From assembly GCF_001578185.1 (NCBI RefSeq), contig NZ_CP011008.1, forward strand, positions 4,306,001 to 4,370,000: a DNA stretch of 64,000 bases. The letters run 5' to 3'. The translations under genes were made by a program, and so were the position numbers. The notes under the pieces were generated by a model, which was given only the letters and a program-made list of their open reading frames with translations, had not been told where the DNA came from and ran no database searches. This DNA is from Peribacillus simplex. Its GTDB lineage: Bacteria; Bacillota; Bacilli; Bacillales; DSM-1321. Shown here piece after piece: positions 25,875 through 34,836 of the stretch (positions within the stretch are counted from its first letter, which is position 1; each line of letters begins with the position of its first letter).

Positions 25875-26933
25875 CTACTCAGGCAGTCCAACCGCTTTAA
25901 AAGCATTTTCAATTGTCCCTACAGCCGTTTTCGGAACTTCTCCACTATCAACAAGTTTTTGCGCTGACTTGATGACAATCTGTACGAATTGATTGAAATT
26001 TGCCGTTGCAAATAAATTCTGCATCGCATTGAACCAGATCAAAGCCGCTTTGTCCGTTCCGATCTCCATCGATACTAGATAAAAGGCCTTGTTTGGTATC
26101 CCGCTATTTATATGGACACCATGATTATCCCGATCTCCTTTATAGAAGTTCCTCATGTGATCAGGCTGCAAATCTTTCCCCATTAACTTATTGTCAAATG
26201 CAGTACCTGGTGCTTTCATCGAACGGAGCGCCTGTCCTTTCAGTGATGGTCCCATTATATCAGCACCGATTAGCCAATCTGCATCTCCCGCTGTTTGCTT
26301 TAAATGAAATTGTTTTATGGCAATTCCAAACGCATCCGAAAGATGTTCATTCAAGGCCCCAGACTGACCATCATACTCCAATCCACTTGTGAACTGCGTA
26401 ACCCCATGTGTAAGTTCGTGTCCAATAACATCGAGTGAATTGGCAAAATTGCTAAAGATGACCCCATCGCCGTCACCAAATACCATTTCATCCCCGTCCC
26501 AATAGGCATTCGTGAATTTATTCCCATAATGAACGTTCAGAATGAGATCAAGGCCTTTGTTATCAATTGAATTACGATGCAAGACATCCTTGAAATAGTC
26601 ACGCACAACTCCGCTATAATCATATGCAGCGTTAACTATTGGGTCTGCATTTGATCGATCCCCTTCTTTCCTGGCCTCATTCTCCCGGAGTTTCGTTCCT
26701 CCCTTGCAATCATAAACATGGCGGGCAGATTCTCCACGAGGGCCAGCTCCTGCATCAGTTAAAGCGACAACACCGTCAATATCATATTCCTTCAAGATTC
26801 TGCGCCTGCGCATATGACGGCTTTTCGCTAAACTGACCCGTGCTTCTTCCACATCATTTTGTGCCAAATTCTCAAGAATATAGTTAGGTACGATGAAACA
26901 CTGACACTTTTTGGAACAATCTCTTTTGTGCAT
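25875..26933 (-). CDS. Protealysin-like M4 metalloprotease
   Basis: The 352-residue zinc protease has an N-terminal PlyPro-type propeptide with CQCFIVPNYILENLA near residue 12, no signal peptide and no long FTP propeptide. The catalytic domain shows IGHELTHGVTQF (zinc-binding HExxH), GALNEHLSDAFG (third ligand E) and NHGVHINSGIPNKAFYL (catalytic H region). Protealysin-group enzymes cleave partners such as actin and are often kept with an emfourin inhibitor, as here. I start at the ATG at 26933, eight bases after GAAGGAG; upstream GTG/TTG codons are too close to that site. Confidence 0.9.
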   Translation of the reverse strand: MHKRDCSKKCQCFIVPNYILENLAQNDVEEARVSLAKSRHMRRRRILKEYDIDGVVALTDAGAGPRGESARHVYDCKGGTKLRENEARKEGDRSNADPIVNAAYDYSGVVRDYFKDVLHRNSIDNKGLDLILNVHYGNKFTNAYWDGDEMVFGDGDGVIFSNFANSLDVIGHELTHGVTQFTSGLEYDGQSGALNEHLSDAFGIAIKQFHLKQTAGDADWLIGADIMGPSLKGQALRSMKAPGTAFDNKLMGKDLQPDHMRNFYKGDRDNHGVHINSGIPNKAFYLVSMEIGTDKAALIWFNAMQNLFATANFNQFVQIVIKSAQKLVDSGEVPKTAVGTIENAFKAVGLPE

Positions 26934-26942
26934 ATTCAACAC

Positions 26943-27437
26943 TCCTTCATGTTTTTTTTCGATCCATTACATTTTCGTTATACAATAATGCCAACGCGTC
27001 TGTCCTCAACATCCTTCATGGTACTTATCCGTTCAACAAGTGTTTGATGCTTTTCCTATATTCAACACATTTCTATAGATTACTTTCGCCGGACTACCCC
27101 CATTTTCCTCCATTCCTTCCCACTCTTCTATTTGCAAACTCTTTCTCAGCAGATTCACTCCTTAGTTACAGTTGTTCTTATTTTTCGGTTTGATAACTCA
27201 TTTTCATTTTCTCTTAAAAAAAGGCTCTGCTATAGGAGGTTGTTGGATTTTCTTGTTGAATGAACAATGGAGTTTAGTAAAATGGGAAATATATCAAATA
27301 ATGATAATTCGCGGTGAATAACTTATGCAAATCTAAATTTCCTTTTTTTACAAACTTCATATTTTACTCACAAATATTATTTATCATCAATATAGGTGAA
27401 TTTAAAATACTATTCAAAAAAATAGGAGGTCCTGTAT
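26943..27437. other. Intergenic region between divergent genes
   Basis: No gene is supported in these 495 bp. AATGATAATTCGC at about 27299-27311 loosely resembles half of a Fur box (GATAAT), which would suit the PepSY gene that follows, but the match is too partial to call. Around 27223, GGCTCTGC and downstream bases loosely resemble a segment near 33100. Confidence 0.35.
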
Positions 27438-28805
27438 ATGGAAGCGGGTATAACAAAAACTACTATACAAAATCAAACAAACACCTCTTTGTATAGAACA
27501 GTATGGAGATGGCATTTTTATGCTGGAATTATTTTCGCACCCTTACTTATTATTCTAGCAGCCACTGGCTCAATCTATTTATTTAAGCCACAAATTGAAC
27601 AAGTACTTTATCAAGACTACAACGAGGTTACTCCGCAAGAAGATAAAATACCGGCATCCCGGCAGATTGAGCAAGTGAAGAAACTTTACCCTAATGCAGT
27701 GGTGACAAAATATCATCCAGGAGAAAATGCCTCTCGTTCAAGTGAAGTAAGCATTACTTCTAATAAGGAGTCCCTTACAATTTTTATAGACCCCTATACA
27801 GGTAAATCTATTGGAGAGTTGAATGATGAAGACAGAATTATGGATAAAATTGAAGAAATTCATGGTGAACTAATGGCTGGCACCTTAGGTGATAGAATTG
27901 TAGAGTTAGCTGCGTGCTGGGCAGTTGTGTTAATTGTCTCCGGTCTTTATTTATGGTATCCAAAAAAGAAGCAAGGTCTTTCTGGTGTACTTTTCCCAAG
28001 ATCAAATAAAGGAAAAAATATTTTCAGAAGAGATTTACATGCAGTACCTGCCTTTTGGATAACTGCAGGTATGCTATTTTTAATTATGACAGGATTGCCT
28101 TGGTCAGGTTTTTGGGGAAGTAATTTTCAATCGTTAGCTACCAATTCTGGATCTGGGTATCCTCCATCTATATGGTCAGGAAGTGCTCCAACATCCTCAA
28201 TTAAAACAAAAGATATTGCAGATGTTCCTTGGGCAGCAGAAAATTTAGATGTACCTATCTCAGGTATTCAAGGTTTTATCCCACTGTCCATTGATGATGT
28301 AGTTACAATTGCGAATCGTGAGGGTATGCATCCAAGTTATAGCATAAATATTCCAAATGAAACAGATGGCGTTTATACATTATCAGCTTTTCCACCGAAA
28401 GCACAAGATGAAGCAACTATGCATATCGACCAATATTCCGGTGCAGTTCTAGCTGATTATCGTTATGATCATTACGGCTTAATAGGAAAAATAGTTGCAT
28501 GGGGAATTACATTGCACAAAGGGACCCAATTTGGTTTGATTAATCAAATAATCAGCCTTCTTATTTGTTTAGGAATAATTCTTGTTGCCGTTAGTGGTTT
28601 TTATTTATGGTGGAAGCGAAAGCCGAAAAAAGGATTAGGTGCACCAAAAGCTCCTCATATAAAGAACATGAAATCCTTTCTAATTCTGTTAATAGGTCTA
28701 GGAATTTTGTTTCCTTTGGTTGGTTTGTCGCTTATTGTTGTGTGGCTAATTGACTGGTTAATTATTAAAAGAAGATCTGTAGTTAAGAAGGTTATGAATG
28801 CATAA
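27438..28805 (+). CDS. PepSY-associated transmembrane protein (PiuB/YwnJ-like reductase family)
   Basis: The 455-residue membrane protein has the PepSY-TM layout: TM1 with WRWHFYAGIIFAPLLIILAATGSIYLF, a PepSY-like extracytoplasmic stretch, TM2-3 with IHGELMAGTLGDRIVELAACWAVVLIVSGLYLWYPKK and HAVPAFWITAGMLFLIMTG, and C-terminal helices with ISLLICLGIILVAVSGFYLWWKRKP. Histidines in these helices (WHFYAG, IHGEL, LHAVPAFW, LHKGTQF) could bind heme, as proposed for the family. Such proteins are often iron-regulated. A lipoprotein gene follows 27 bp downstream. AGGAGG precedes the ATG. Confidence 0.85.
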   Translation: MEAGITKTTIQNQTNTSLYRTVWRWHFYAGIIFAPLLIILAATGSIYLFKPQIEQVLYQDYNEVTPQEDKIPASRQIEQVKKLYPNAVVTKYHPGENASRSSEVSITSNKESLTIFIDPYTGKSIGELNDEDRIMDKIEEIHGELMAGTLGDRIVELAACWAVVLIVSGLYLWYPKKKQGLSGVLFPRSNKGKNIFRRDLHAVPAFWITAGMLFLIMTGLPWSGFWGSNFQSLATNSGSGYPPSIWSGSAPTSSIKTKDIADVPWAAENLDVPISGIQGFIPLSIDDVVTIANREGMHPSYSINIPNETDGVYTLSAFPPKAQDEATMHIDQYSGAVLADYRYDHYGLIGKIVAWGITLHKGTQFGLINQIISLLICLGIILVAVSGFYLWWKRKPKKGLGAPKAPHIKNMKSFLILLIGLGILFPLVGLSLIVVWLIDWLIIKRRSVVKKVMNA

Positions 28806-28832
28806 TTCGAAATGTAAAGGGTGGCTTTTTCC

Positions 28833-29303
28833 GTGAAAAAAAATATATGTATTTTTTTAATCTTTATTTTCATCCTATTGCTAAGTGCATGTTCACTTGA
28901 AAAGGATGCCGCTAATCAATACAAAGAAGAGACGCCTCTTGAATCAGAAATAATCATACCAGAATCCTTTACTGCTAATAAACAGGAGACGATAAAGGTT
29001 GTTCTTACTCAAGGTGGTAAAAGGGTTAGAAGCGCAGATTTTGTTCACTTTGAGATATGGAAACAAGATGGATCTCTCAAATATAGTATGGAACAAGCTG
29101 AGGCAGAGGGAAACGGTACTTATAGTTTAAGTAAAAACTTTGATAGTGATGGTCTATACTATATAAAAGTACATGCTAGTAACGATGGTTCAATCATTAT
29201 GCCTCAAAAACAGTTTATCGTAGGAAAACTTTCTAAAAGTGATTTAAAAATCATGCAAAAAGGTATGCATAAACAAGAGGAAAGTCATGAACACCATCAT
29301 TAA
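28833..29303 (+). CDS. FixH/YtkA-like lipoprotein
   Basis: The 156-residue lipoprotein has a signal peptide with lipobox LLLSAC (cysteine near residue 20) and a beta-rich FixH/YtkA-type domain (KVVLTQGGKRVRSADFVHFE, GTYSLSKNFDSDGLYYIKVH). It ends in a histidine-rich tail (HKQEESHEHHH) that may bind metal. I start at the GTG at 28833; a GTG at 28821 abuts the AAAGG site. It is probably co-transcribed with the upstream PepSY gene and ends at a hairpin. Such lipoproteins accompany metal or heme redox systems, so a shared role is inferred. Confidence 0.75.
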   Translation: MKKNICIFLIFIFILLLSACSLEKDAANQYKEETPLESEIIIPESFTANKQETIKVVLTQGGKRVRSADFVHFEIWKQDGSLKYSMEQAEAEGNGTYSLSKNFDSDGLYYIKVHASNDGSIIMPQKQFIVGKLSKSDLKIMQKGMHKQEESHEHHH

Positions 29304-29311
29304 ATCTTTTC

Positions 29312-29345
29312 GAAAATCCGGTTTTCATTTGAAGACCGGATTTTC
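29312..29345 (+). terminator. Terminator of the PepSY-lipoprotein operon
   Basis: GAAAATCCGG pairs with CCGGATTTTC over 10 bp, nine bases after the stop codon. Confidence 0.7.
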
Positions 29346-29760
29346 TATGGATATTTGCTACCCCGTTTTTGTTGGTAATGATAATAATAGTGTAAGAATT
29401 TTAGTTTTTATTTTTGTTATTTTAATAAATAACCAATATTTTATGGATTGGAGAGAATGGTATACCTATTGCGATTAATGGATTTTGGAATGAAGGCAAT
29501 ACCGAGCAATTGCTTCCTGTTGGAGTCTTTTTAACATCGAATATACTCCATCAAAAGCATCGTCAGAATTTTGGGGGATACTGCTTTTCTTGGTTATTAC
29601 CTTTCGCTTTGTTTCAACCTGCCTGAGAAAAAGGAAAAAATTTCACTTCTCCCTAAACCTAGCTGGATTAGCAAGAAGTAAAATACACCTTTCCAAAGCC
29701 TATTTAAAAAATCAAGGGAACATACTGGTTCAACCAATATCCCCATTATAGAGTTACTTT
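29346..29760. other. Non-coding stretch, possibly a decayed gene
   Basis: No intact gene lies here. Short peptide-like stretches (GFWNEGNTEQLLPVGVFLTS on the plus strand near 29480-29560) hint at a decayed reading frame, but I could not link them to a family. Confidence 0.3.
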
Positions 29761-30663
29761 TTATACACTCGTTAAATCCCCATTACTGGAGTTTGTTTTT
29801 TTCTTTTTACCTTTATTTCTCATTATAAATTTCCCCATATAATAAATGATAATTATAAATACAGACATTATGCCAAAATACGTTATGATAACGCCTAAAG
29901 CGTTCGAACTCTCGAATTGGCCTTTTTCCCCTTTTAGGCTGCCTTCTGACATTGGTTTTTCAAATTGGCCTTCTCCCGCTTCGAAGCCGCCTTCCGGAGG
30001 ATTTGGTCTTTCTCCCCTTTTGAAGTCCCCTTGAAAGTTCGGTTTTTCTCCCCTTTCGAAGCCACCTTCTGGCATTTGTGAAGAAGAAAGATTAAACACA
30101 TCCGCAACTCCTTGCAGCTGCATGATGAAATTTGTTGAGTACATTTGATAGCCCCCAAACACTAATAAAGCAATTGTTGCTGCTCTTGCTAAAATCCCTA
30201 TGAATGGTTTGGGGGTTCTGAACTTCATCATATTTTTAAAAACATTTATTACCCATTTCCAATGTAATCCAATATGAGCTGCAACTAAAATAAGCACTAA
30301 AAACGAAATGGATATATGAGAAATTTTAAACCATTGTTCATTACCAACGTTGATATTTGGGAATACAACTCTTGAAATAAAAATACCACTGATCATAATA
30401 AAGGTCATTGTAATTAATAACATTACGTTTAAAAAATAACCAAATTTTGTTTTAAGAGGTAAATTAAGGTCAAACAATTTAACCGTGACTTTTTTTACCC
30501 ATCGCCAATTGAGCATCACATGGATGAAAAATAATACGGCAATTACTAACCCGGCAATTTCATGAAACGTTAATCCTCCTAATACTTGTTTATTGAAAAA
30601 TAATACGAACGTAACGGCCATTAAAATATCTAATCCAAGCTTCACGAACATCAGCTTTTTCAT
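29761..30663 (-). CDS. DUF4405-type cytochrome b-like membrane protein
   Basis: The 300-residue protein has four core helices with paired histidines (LTFHEIAGLVIAV, FFIHVMLNW, WFKISHISISFLVL, AAHIGLHWKWV), the DUF4405 pattern thought to bind heme b in flavin-linked electron transfer. A fifth helix (GILARAATIALLVFGGYQMY) is followed by an outside region with degenerate repeats (GGFERGEKPN, GDFKRGERPN, GGFEAGEGQF) and a final helix (IITYFGIMSVFIIIIYYMG) with a basic tail. GGGAGG lies seven bases before the ATG. The gene points towards the PepSY operon; a joint extracellular electron-transfer role is inference. Confidence 0.8.
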   Translation of the reverse strand: MKKLMFVKLGLDILMAVTFVLFFNKQVLGGLTFHEIAGLVIAVLFFIHVMLNWRWVKKVTVKLFDLNLPLKTKFGYFLNVMLLITMTFIMISGIFISRVVFPNINVGNEQWFKISHISISFLVLILVAAHIGLHWKWVINVFKNMMKFRTPKPFIGILARAATIALLVFGGYQMYSTNFIMQLQGVADVFNLSSSQMPEGGFERGEKPNFQGDFKRGERPNPPEGGFEAGEGQFEKPMSEGSLKGEKGQFESSNALGVIITYFGIMSVFIIIIYYMGKFIMRNKGKKKKTNSSNGDLTSV

Positions 30664-30859
30664 ATCTTATCCTCCCTAAGTAGTTTGTCCTTGAATTTTT
30701 TTAACTAACTCCCTATTCATATTGGTGAAACTTATTATGAATAGTTTTTCTTAATTTTTTATTAAGGGAGTTTAAGGAGAATTAACTGGAGGAATTGCAT
30801 CTTGAAGACACTGAACTTACCAACGATTCCTTTATAACGCTAAACCCATGCAAATTAAA

Positions 30860-30890
30860 AAGCCTCAACTCCTTAAAGGAATTGAGGCTT
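30860..30890 (-). terminator. Terminator of serA
   Basis: AAGCCTCAA / TTGAGGCTT with internal pairing is followed by TTTTT on the minus strand. A second inverted repeat (AAGAAAGCAT / ATGCTTTCTT, about 30914-30947) lies between it and the serA stop. Confidence 0.75.
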
Positions 30891-30957
30891 GCATTGCTAT
30901 TTATCATTTGGGCAAGAAAGCATCAGGGCGTTCCTTCATGCTTTCTTCCTGTTCCAA

Positions 30958-32157
30958 TTAAATAATACGGGTTGTAACGATGCCTTCGATTTGTTTGATT
31001 TTTTCTTCCAAGCTAGGAATGATATCGCCGTTTACTTCACCGTCAATGTCGATGATCGTATACGCATATCCCCCACGGCTTCTGTTAACCATATCAGCGA
31101 TGTTCAAATTAAAGCCTGATACAGCCAGTGTGATTTGCCCAACCATGTTCGGAACGTTTTCATGGAATGTTGCCACACGACGATTTCCTGTAAAAGGAAG
31201 GGAAGTATTTGGGAAATTCACTGAGTTCTTGATGTTCCCTGTTTCTAAAAATCCTTTCACCTGACGTGCTGCCATGATGGCACAGTTTTCCTCTGATTCT
31301 TGCGTAGAGGCACCAAGATGTGGAATTGGAACGACATTTTTCATTTTCAGCACGTTTTCATTCGGGAAGTCTGTAATGAACTTGCCAACTTTCCCGCTTT
31401 CAAGTGCAGCTTCCATATCATTTTCATTCACTAGCTCACCGCGTGAGAAGTTCAAAATATGAACGCCTGGTTTCATGATGCCAAATGTTTCTTGGTTAAA
31501 CATTCCTCTTGTGTCATCCGTTAATGGAACGTGTACAGTAATGTAATCAGATTCTGCAAACAATTCTTCAATCGTCATGGCGCGCTGTACATTGCGAGAT
31601 AAATTCCAAGCTGTATCGACAGAGATGAACGGGTCAAATCCAATTACATCCATGTCTAAATCCAGGGCATCATTCGCCACAAGCGCACCGATCGCTCCTA
31701 AGCCTATTACACCAAGAGTTTTTCCCTTGATTTCTTTTCCAACGAATTGTTTCTTTCCTGCTTCTACAAGCTTCGGAATTTGTTCTCCTTCGCCTTCTAA
31801 TGTCTTTGTCCATGCCACACCGGCAAAAAGGTTACGAGATGAAGCCATTAATGATGTCAGTACCATTTCTTTTACAGCGTTAGCGTTAGCACCAGGTGTA
31901 TTAAAAACAACGATTCCTTGCTCGGTACATTTGTCGACCGGAATATTATTGACTCCCGCCCCTGCCCTTGCGATTGCTTTTAATTGATCTCCGAATTCCA
32001 TTGTATGCATGTTAAAGCTGCGAACAACGATCGCATCAGGGTTTTCACTGTCGTTGTCGACCGTAAAATCGCCTTTATTGAATACATTTAGCCCGCTTTC
32101 AGCAATATTATTTAATGTTTTGATCGTTTTCACTTTTTCTAAAAGAATTGTGCTCAT
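30958..32157 (-). CDS. serA: D-3-phosphoglycerate dehydrogenase with ACT domain
   Basis: The 399-residue enzyme oxidises 3-phosphoglycerate to 3-phosphohydroxypyruvate, the first step of serine synthesis. It shows the NAD loop GVIGLGAIGALVAND, catalytic arginine in LNFSRGELVNE, and histidine in IPHLGASTQESEENC. A C-terminal ACT domain (VPNMVGQITLAVSGFNLNIA, GYAYTIIDID) suits feedback by serine. It is shorter than B. subtilis SerA (525). I start at the ATG at 32157, behind AAAGGGG; an upstream in-frame extension (MSIFRNLKK) lies in the leader. A ZTP riboswitch and terminator precede it, linking serine supply to folate/one-carbon status. Confidence 0.93.
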   Translation of the reverse strand: MSTILLEKVKTIKTLNNIAESGLNVFNKGDFTVDNDSENPDAIVVRSFNMHTMEFGDQLKAIARAGAGVNNIPVDKCTEQGIVVFNTPGANANAVKEMVLTSLMASSRNLFAGVAWTKTLEGEGEQIPKLVEAGKKQFVGKEIKGKTLGVIGLGAIGALVANDALDLDMDVIGFDPFISVDTAWNLSRNVQRAMTIEELFAESDYITVHVPLTDDTRGMFNQETFGIMKPGVHILNFSRGELVNENDMEAALESGKVGKFITDFPNENVLKMKNVVPIPHLGASTQESEENCAIMAARQVKGFLETGNIKNSVNFPNTSLPFTGNRRVATFHENVPNMVGQITLAVSGFNLNIADMVNRSRGGYAYTIIDIDGEVNGDIIPSLEEKIKQIEGIVTTRII

Positions 32158-32278
32158 CTTGTTTGTCCCCTTTTGGTTATGATAGTTTTTTTTCAAATTT
32201 CGAAATATTGACAATATTTTTTGCCCATGAAAATCTGCATTCTTTAAAACTTCACTATCCTCTGTTAATAAACAGAAA

Positions 32279-32305
32279 GAGGCAAGGGATAAAATCCCTT
32301 ACCTC
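32279..32305 (-). terminator. Riboswitch-controlled terminator before serA
   Basis: A 12-bp near-perfect stem, GAGGTAAGGGAT / ATCCCTTGCCTC, with a three-base loop is followed by TTTCTGTTT on the minus strand, directly after the aptamer and about 120 bp before serA. Confidence 0.85.
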
Positions 32306-32376
32306 TGCCCAGGCGAACGGCTACGACACTATGTGTTCCCTCACGGTTATCCGTGTTTCGCCAGTTGCACATAGTC
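32306..32376 (-). promoter_or_regulatory. ZTP (pfl) riboswitch
   Basis: The minus strand shows the ZTP aptamer: P1 CTATGTG / CACATAG, conserved AACTGGCG, P2 CACGG / CCGTG, GAGGGAA, and the distal CCGTTCGCCTGGGCA whose CGCC pairs with GGCG. ZTP/ZMP signals shortage of 10-formyl-tetrahydrofolate. Ligand binding should prevent the terminator just downstream and switch on serA. Confidence 0.88.
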
Positions 32377-32390
32377 TTTTGATTGATTTT

Positions 32391-32419
32391 ATTCTATCAA
32401 ATTATTCAGCAAATTTCAA
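32391..32419 (-). promoter_or_regulatory. Sigma-A promoter of serA
   Basis: TTGAAA and TAGAAT are spaced by 17 bp on the minus strand, placing the start about eight bases upstream of the riboswitch. Confidence 0.65.
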
Positions 32420-32575
32420 TATCAATTTAAAGGTTTTATTTGGAAGAAGTCAACACTCAGCATGACCGCTTGCGAATGGCCAACTTAAGCAGGTTTAATA
32501 GCCTTTGCCAAATCATGCTCACGCCAGTATTCCCTTTCATCTCAAACCATCCAATTGGAAAAGCAAGTTTTTTCA

Positions 32576-33013
32576 TCATTTAGAATGGTTCATTCTTTTG
32601 ACCAATAGTAAAATAACGAAAAATAGGGTGAAAATGATCATGATCGAGATGGATGTTGTAAAAAAATTGACCCATGCGCTTGTCTCTGTGTCTTGTGGCA
32701 TGACCACAATTTTTTCTATATCATGTTCTTCTGCAGCGTCATTCATTCTATTCATCGAAATTTCACTATTTGGGACAGTGGCGATAAAATATTGATCCTT
32801 TTCATAACCTTTCAGCCGCCCGCTTATTTCAAAAACTCTTTTTTGGGGCGCCAACTCCAAATATGTTACTTTGCCATCCTCTAAAGTTGTGAAAAATTCA
32901 TCTTCAGTTAATTCCTCAGTCGGTTCATTGTCATTATTAAAAATAAACACAATCCCCAAGGTAACCAAGAAGATTAGTAAATAAAATATTTTATTACGGA
33001 AAATCCGCTTCAT
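32576..33013 (-). CDS. Stand-alone FtsH N-terminal (FtsH_ext) membrane protein
   Basis: The 145-residue protein matches only the N-terminal part of the FtsH protease: TM1 (RNKIFYLLIFLVTLGIVFIF), the external FtsH_ext domain (LEDGKVTYLELAPQKRVFEI, GRLKGYEKDQYFIATVPNSE, DTETSAWVNFFTT) and TM2 (ISIMIIFTLFFVILLLV). It stops after KRMNHSK, exactly where the AAA+ module would begin. No Walker motifs or HEAGH remain, and downstream DNA shows no trace of them. It may modulate full-length FtsH by joining its hexamer, or be a fixed gene fragment. I start at the ATG at 33013 (AAGGTG upstream). Confidence 0.75.
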   Translation of the reverse strand: MKRIFRNKIFYLLIFLVTLGIVFIFNNDNEPTEELTEDEFFTTLEDGKVTYLELAPQKRVFEISGRLKGYEKDQYFIATVPNSEISMNRMNDAAEEHDIEKIVVMPQDTETSAWVNFFTTSISIMIIFTLFFVILLLVKRMNHSK

Positions 33014-33184
33014 CCTACACCTTCCCCCACGAAACAAACTAGGTCAATAGTATCATATAATAGTAATCATTAACAATTATTCCATGTTCATTTAAAAAGA
33101 AGGCCCTGTTGATTTCTTGGCAAAATGGATAATATTAGTAAAAAATAGGAGGTATAGCAAACTAGAAAATAAGGGGTGAAAATT

Positions 33185-33964
33185 TTGATTACTCATTTCG
33201 CAGATTTAGAATTACTGACAGTATCTATTGAAGGTGTAAAGCAATGCTACGCTAACCGCCTGCAGCTCCCCATTCTATCAGAATCTAAAGAGTTCATTCA
33301 GTTTCAGCTGACGCCTTTTACTACGTTGAGTTTTAAAGAAGCGTTTGAGCCCATTTCTCCAGCACACTTTGCATTTCAAGTCCCATATTCTCAATTTGAT
33401 GAAGCGGCATCATTTATCCAACAATCCGGATTATTGGTCCTAAGACAAGAACAAGGTCAGTATATCGACGAAACGAACGGAAGAAAAAATCTATATTTTC
33501 GTGATGGAGATGGCCACCTTCTCGAAATCATTGCCCATGATTATGTAAATGAAGATGAACTGAAGGCATCCGGAATGTTAAGAACACTTTATTTAAGAGA
33601 GATTGGCTTCCCTGTGGATTCGGTACCAAGCTTACGCGATTGGCTGAAAAGTAACCTTGGTATGAAAACGGAACAAGATCAAGATATATTTAATTTCGTA
33701 ATTAGCGGGACAGCACATGCAATAGTGGTTTCAAAACAAAGGCCTTGGATCCCTATTGCCATGAAGGCCTTACCGCCAAAAATGGCGGTGACGTTCGGTA
33801 CACCCGATAAAAGGTTTATTGATGAACTGACAAAACAAATGGATCACACTTTTTTAGATGACTCTAAGAAACTATTTATACTTAGTGATAGTTATCCTTT
33901 TTATATGGAACATACTCCTGAATTCAGTGCGTCAATGGTGAAAGATTTGAATTTACCTATTTGA
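33185..33964 (+). CDS. VOC (glyoxalase/dioxygenase) family protein
   Basis: The 259-residue protein is made of two vicinal-oxygen-chelate halves. The first contains FADLELLTVSIEGVKQCYAN, SPAHFAFQVPYSQFDEAASF and NLYFRDGDGHLLEIIAHDYV; the second is more diverged (LYLREIGFPVDSVPSLRDWL). The GDGHLLEII motif carries the usual metal-binding glutamate. I start at the TTG at 33185, six bases after GGGGTG; a GTG at 33176 lies inside that site. Substrate is unknown. The GNAT gene follows 39 bp later and may be co-transcribed. Confidence 0.75.
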   Translation: MITHFADLELLTVSIEGVKQCYANRLQLPILSESKEFIQFQLTPFTTLSFKEAFEPISPAHFAFQVPYSQFDEAASFIQQSGLLVLRQEQGQYIDETNGRKNLYFRDGDGHLLEIIAHDYVNEDELKASGMLRTLYLREIGFPVDSVPSLRDWLKSNLGMKTEQDQDIFNFVISGTAHAIVVSKQRPWIPIAMKALPPKMAVTFGTPDKRFIDELTKQMDHTFLDDSKKLFILSDSYPFYMEHTPEFSASMVKDLNLPI

Positions 33965-34003
33965 ACCGCGTTTTTCATTTAACCTGTAAAGGGGGAAATC
34001 AAT

Positions 34004-34519
34004 TTGTTAATAAGAAAGGCAAACGTTGCTGATGCTGAAGGTATAGCAATAGTCCATGTCGATTGCTGGCGTACCACATATAAAAATATAATGCCAAGTG
34101 ATTTTTTAGATAAACTGTCTTATGGGAAAAGGAAAGACGTATGGATAGAGAATATATCTAAAGATGGAAACCATGTTTATGTAGCAGAAAATAACGAGGG
34201 AAAAATAGTCGGATTTATAAGCGGCGGAAAAAGGGAAACGAATAAAGTTGAAGATTCGGGTGATCTAACTGCGATATATATCCTCGAAGATTTTCAAAGA
34301 ATGGGGATAGGAAAGAAACTCATCAAAGAATTATTTTTTATATTTAAAAAACTGGGCTTCCATACAATTTTTGTTGAGGTGCTTGAGGATAATAACTCTC
34401 GATTTTTCTATGAGGCTTTTGGTGCTGAATTGCTTAAAACCGAAAAAATCAAAATGGCTGGTGCTGAATTAAATCTATTGGTTTATGAGTGGAAAGATAT
34501 TAGCCCTGTATTGTTATGA
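34004..34519 (+). CDS. GNAT-family N-acetyltransferase
   Basis: The 171-residue protein has the GNAT fold: start LIRKANVADAEGIAIVHVDC, central VGFISGGKRE and DLTAIYILEDFQRMGIGKKL, where the QRMGIGKK loop binds acetyl-CoA, and the C-terminal NNSRFFYEAFGAELL. It acetylates an amino group of an unknown acceptor. The TTG start follows AAAGGGGGAA. A terminator lies 130 bp downstream. It sits 39 bp behind a VOC gene, a pairing common among small detoxification genes. Confidence 0.85.
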   Translation: MLIRKANVADAEGIAIVHVDCWRTTYKNIMPSDFLDKLSYGKRKDVWIENISKDGNHVYVAENNEGKIVGFISGGKRETNKVEDSGDLTAIYILEDFQRMGIGKKLIKELFFIFKKLGFHTIFVEVLEDNNSRFFYEAFGAELLKTEKIKMAGAELNLLVYEWKDISPVLL

Positions 34520-34650
34520 TTAAACTTCATTTAAGATGAATGCTGCTGGATGCGAAGGGTCCTTTTATTTCTAGCAGTTTTCTATGACATCCTTCTCGAA
34601 CTAAACCGATAGAATAATAGTGCAAAGTTTTGTGTCCATAAACTAGCAAT

Positions 34651-34677
34651 CCCTTCCCACATATTATGTGGGAAGGG
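34651..34677 (+). terminator. Terminator after the GNAT gene
   Basis: CCCTTCCCAC / GTGGGAAGGG with a 7-base loop is followed by TTTTC. Confidence 0.8.
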
Positions 34678-34836
34678 TTTTCATATTGTTCATCCTTCAT
34701 ATCAGTGCCGATTTTTGTTGGGAACTTCAGTTCTTCTCACCTTCCCCTGCTTTGTCTTACTTGTTAAATGTGATGTTATACACTCCAACTAACGGGTTCC
34801 TACTTCTAGCAGGCATTCATGTTGACTTCAAAAAAA

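Noticed and set aside
26943-27437. Fur box before the PepSY gene
   Set aside because: Only about half of the consensus is present (AATGATAATTC), so it was not called.
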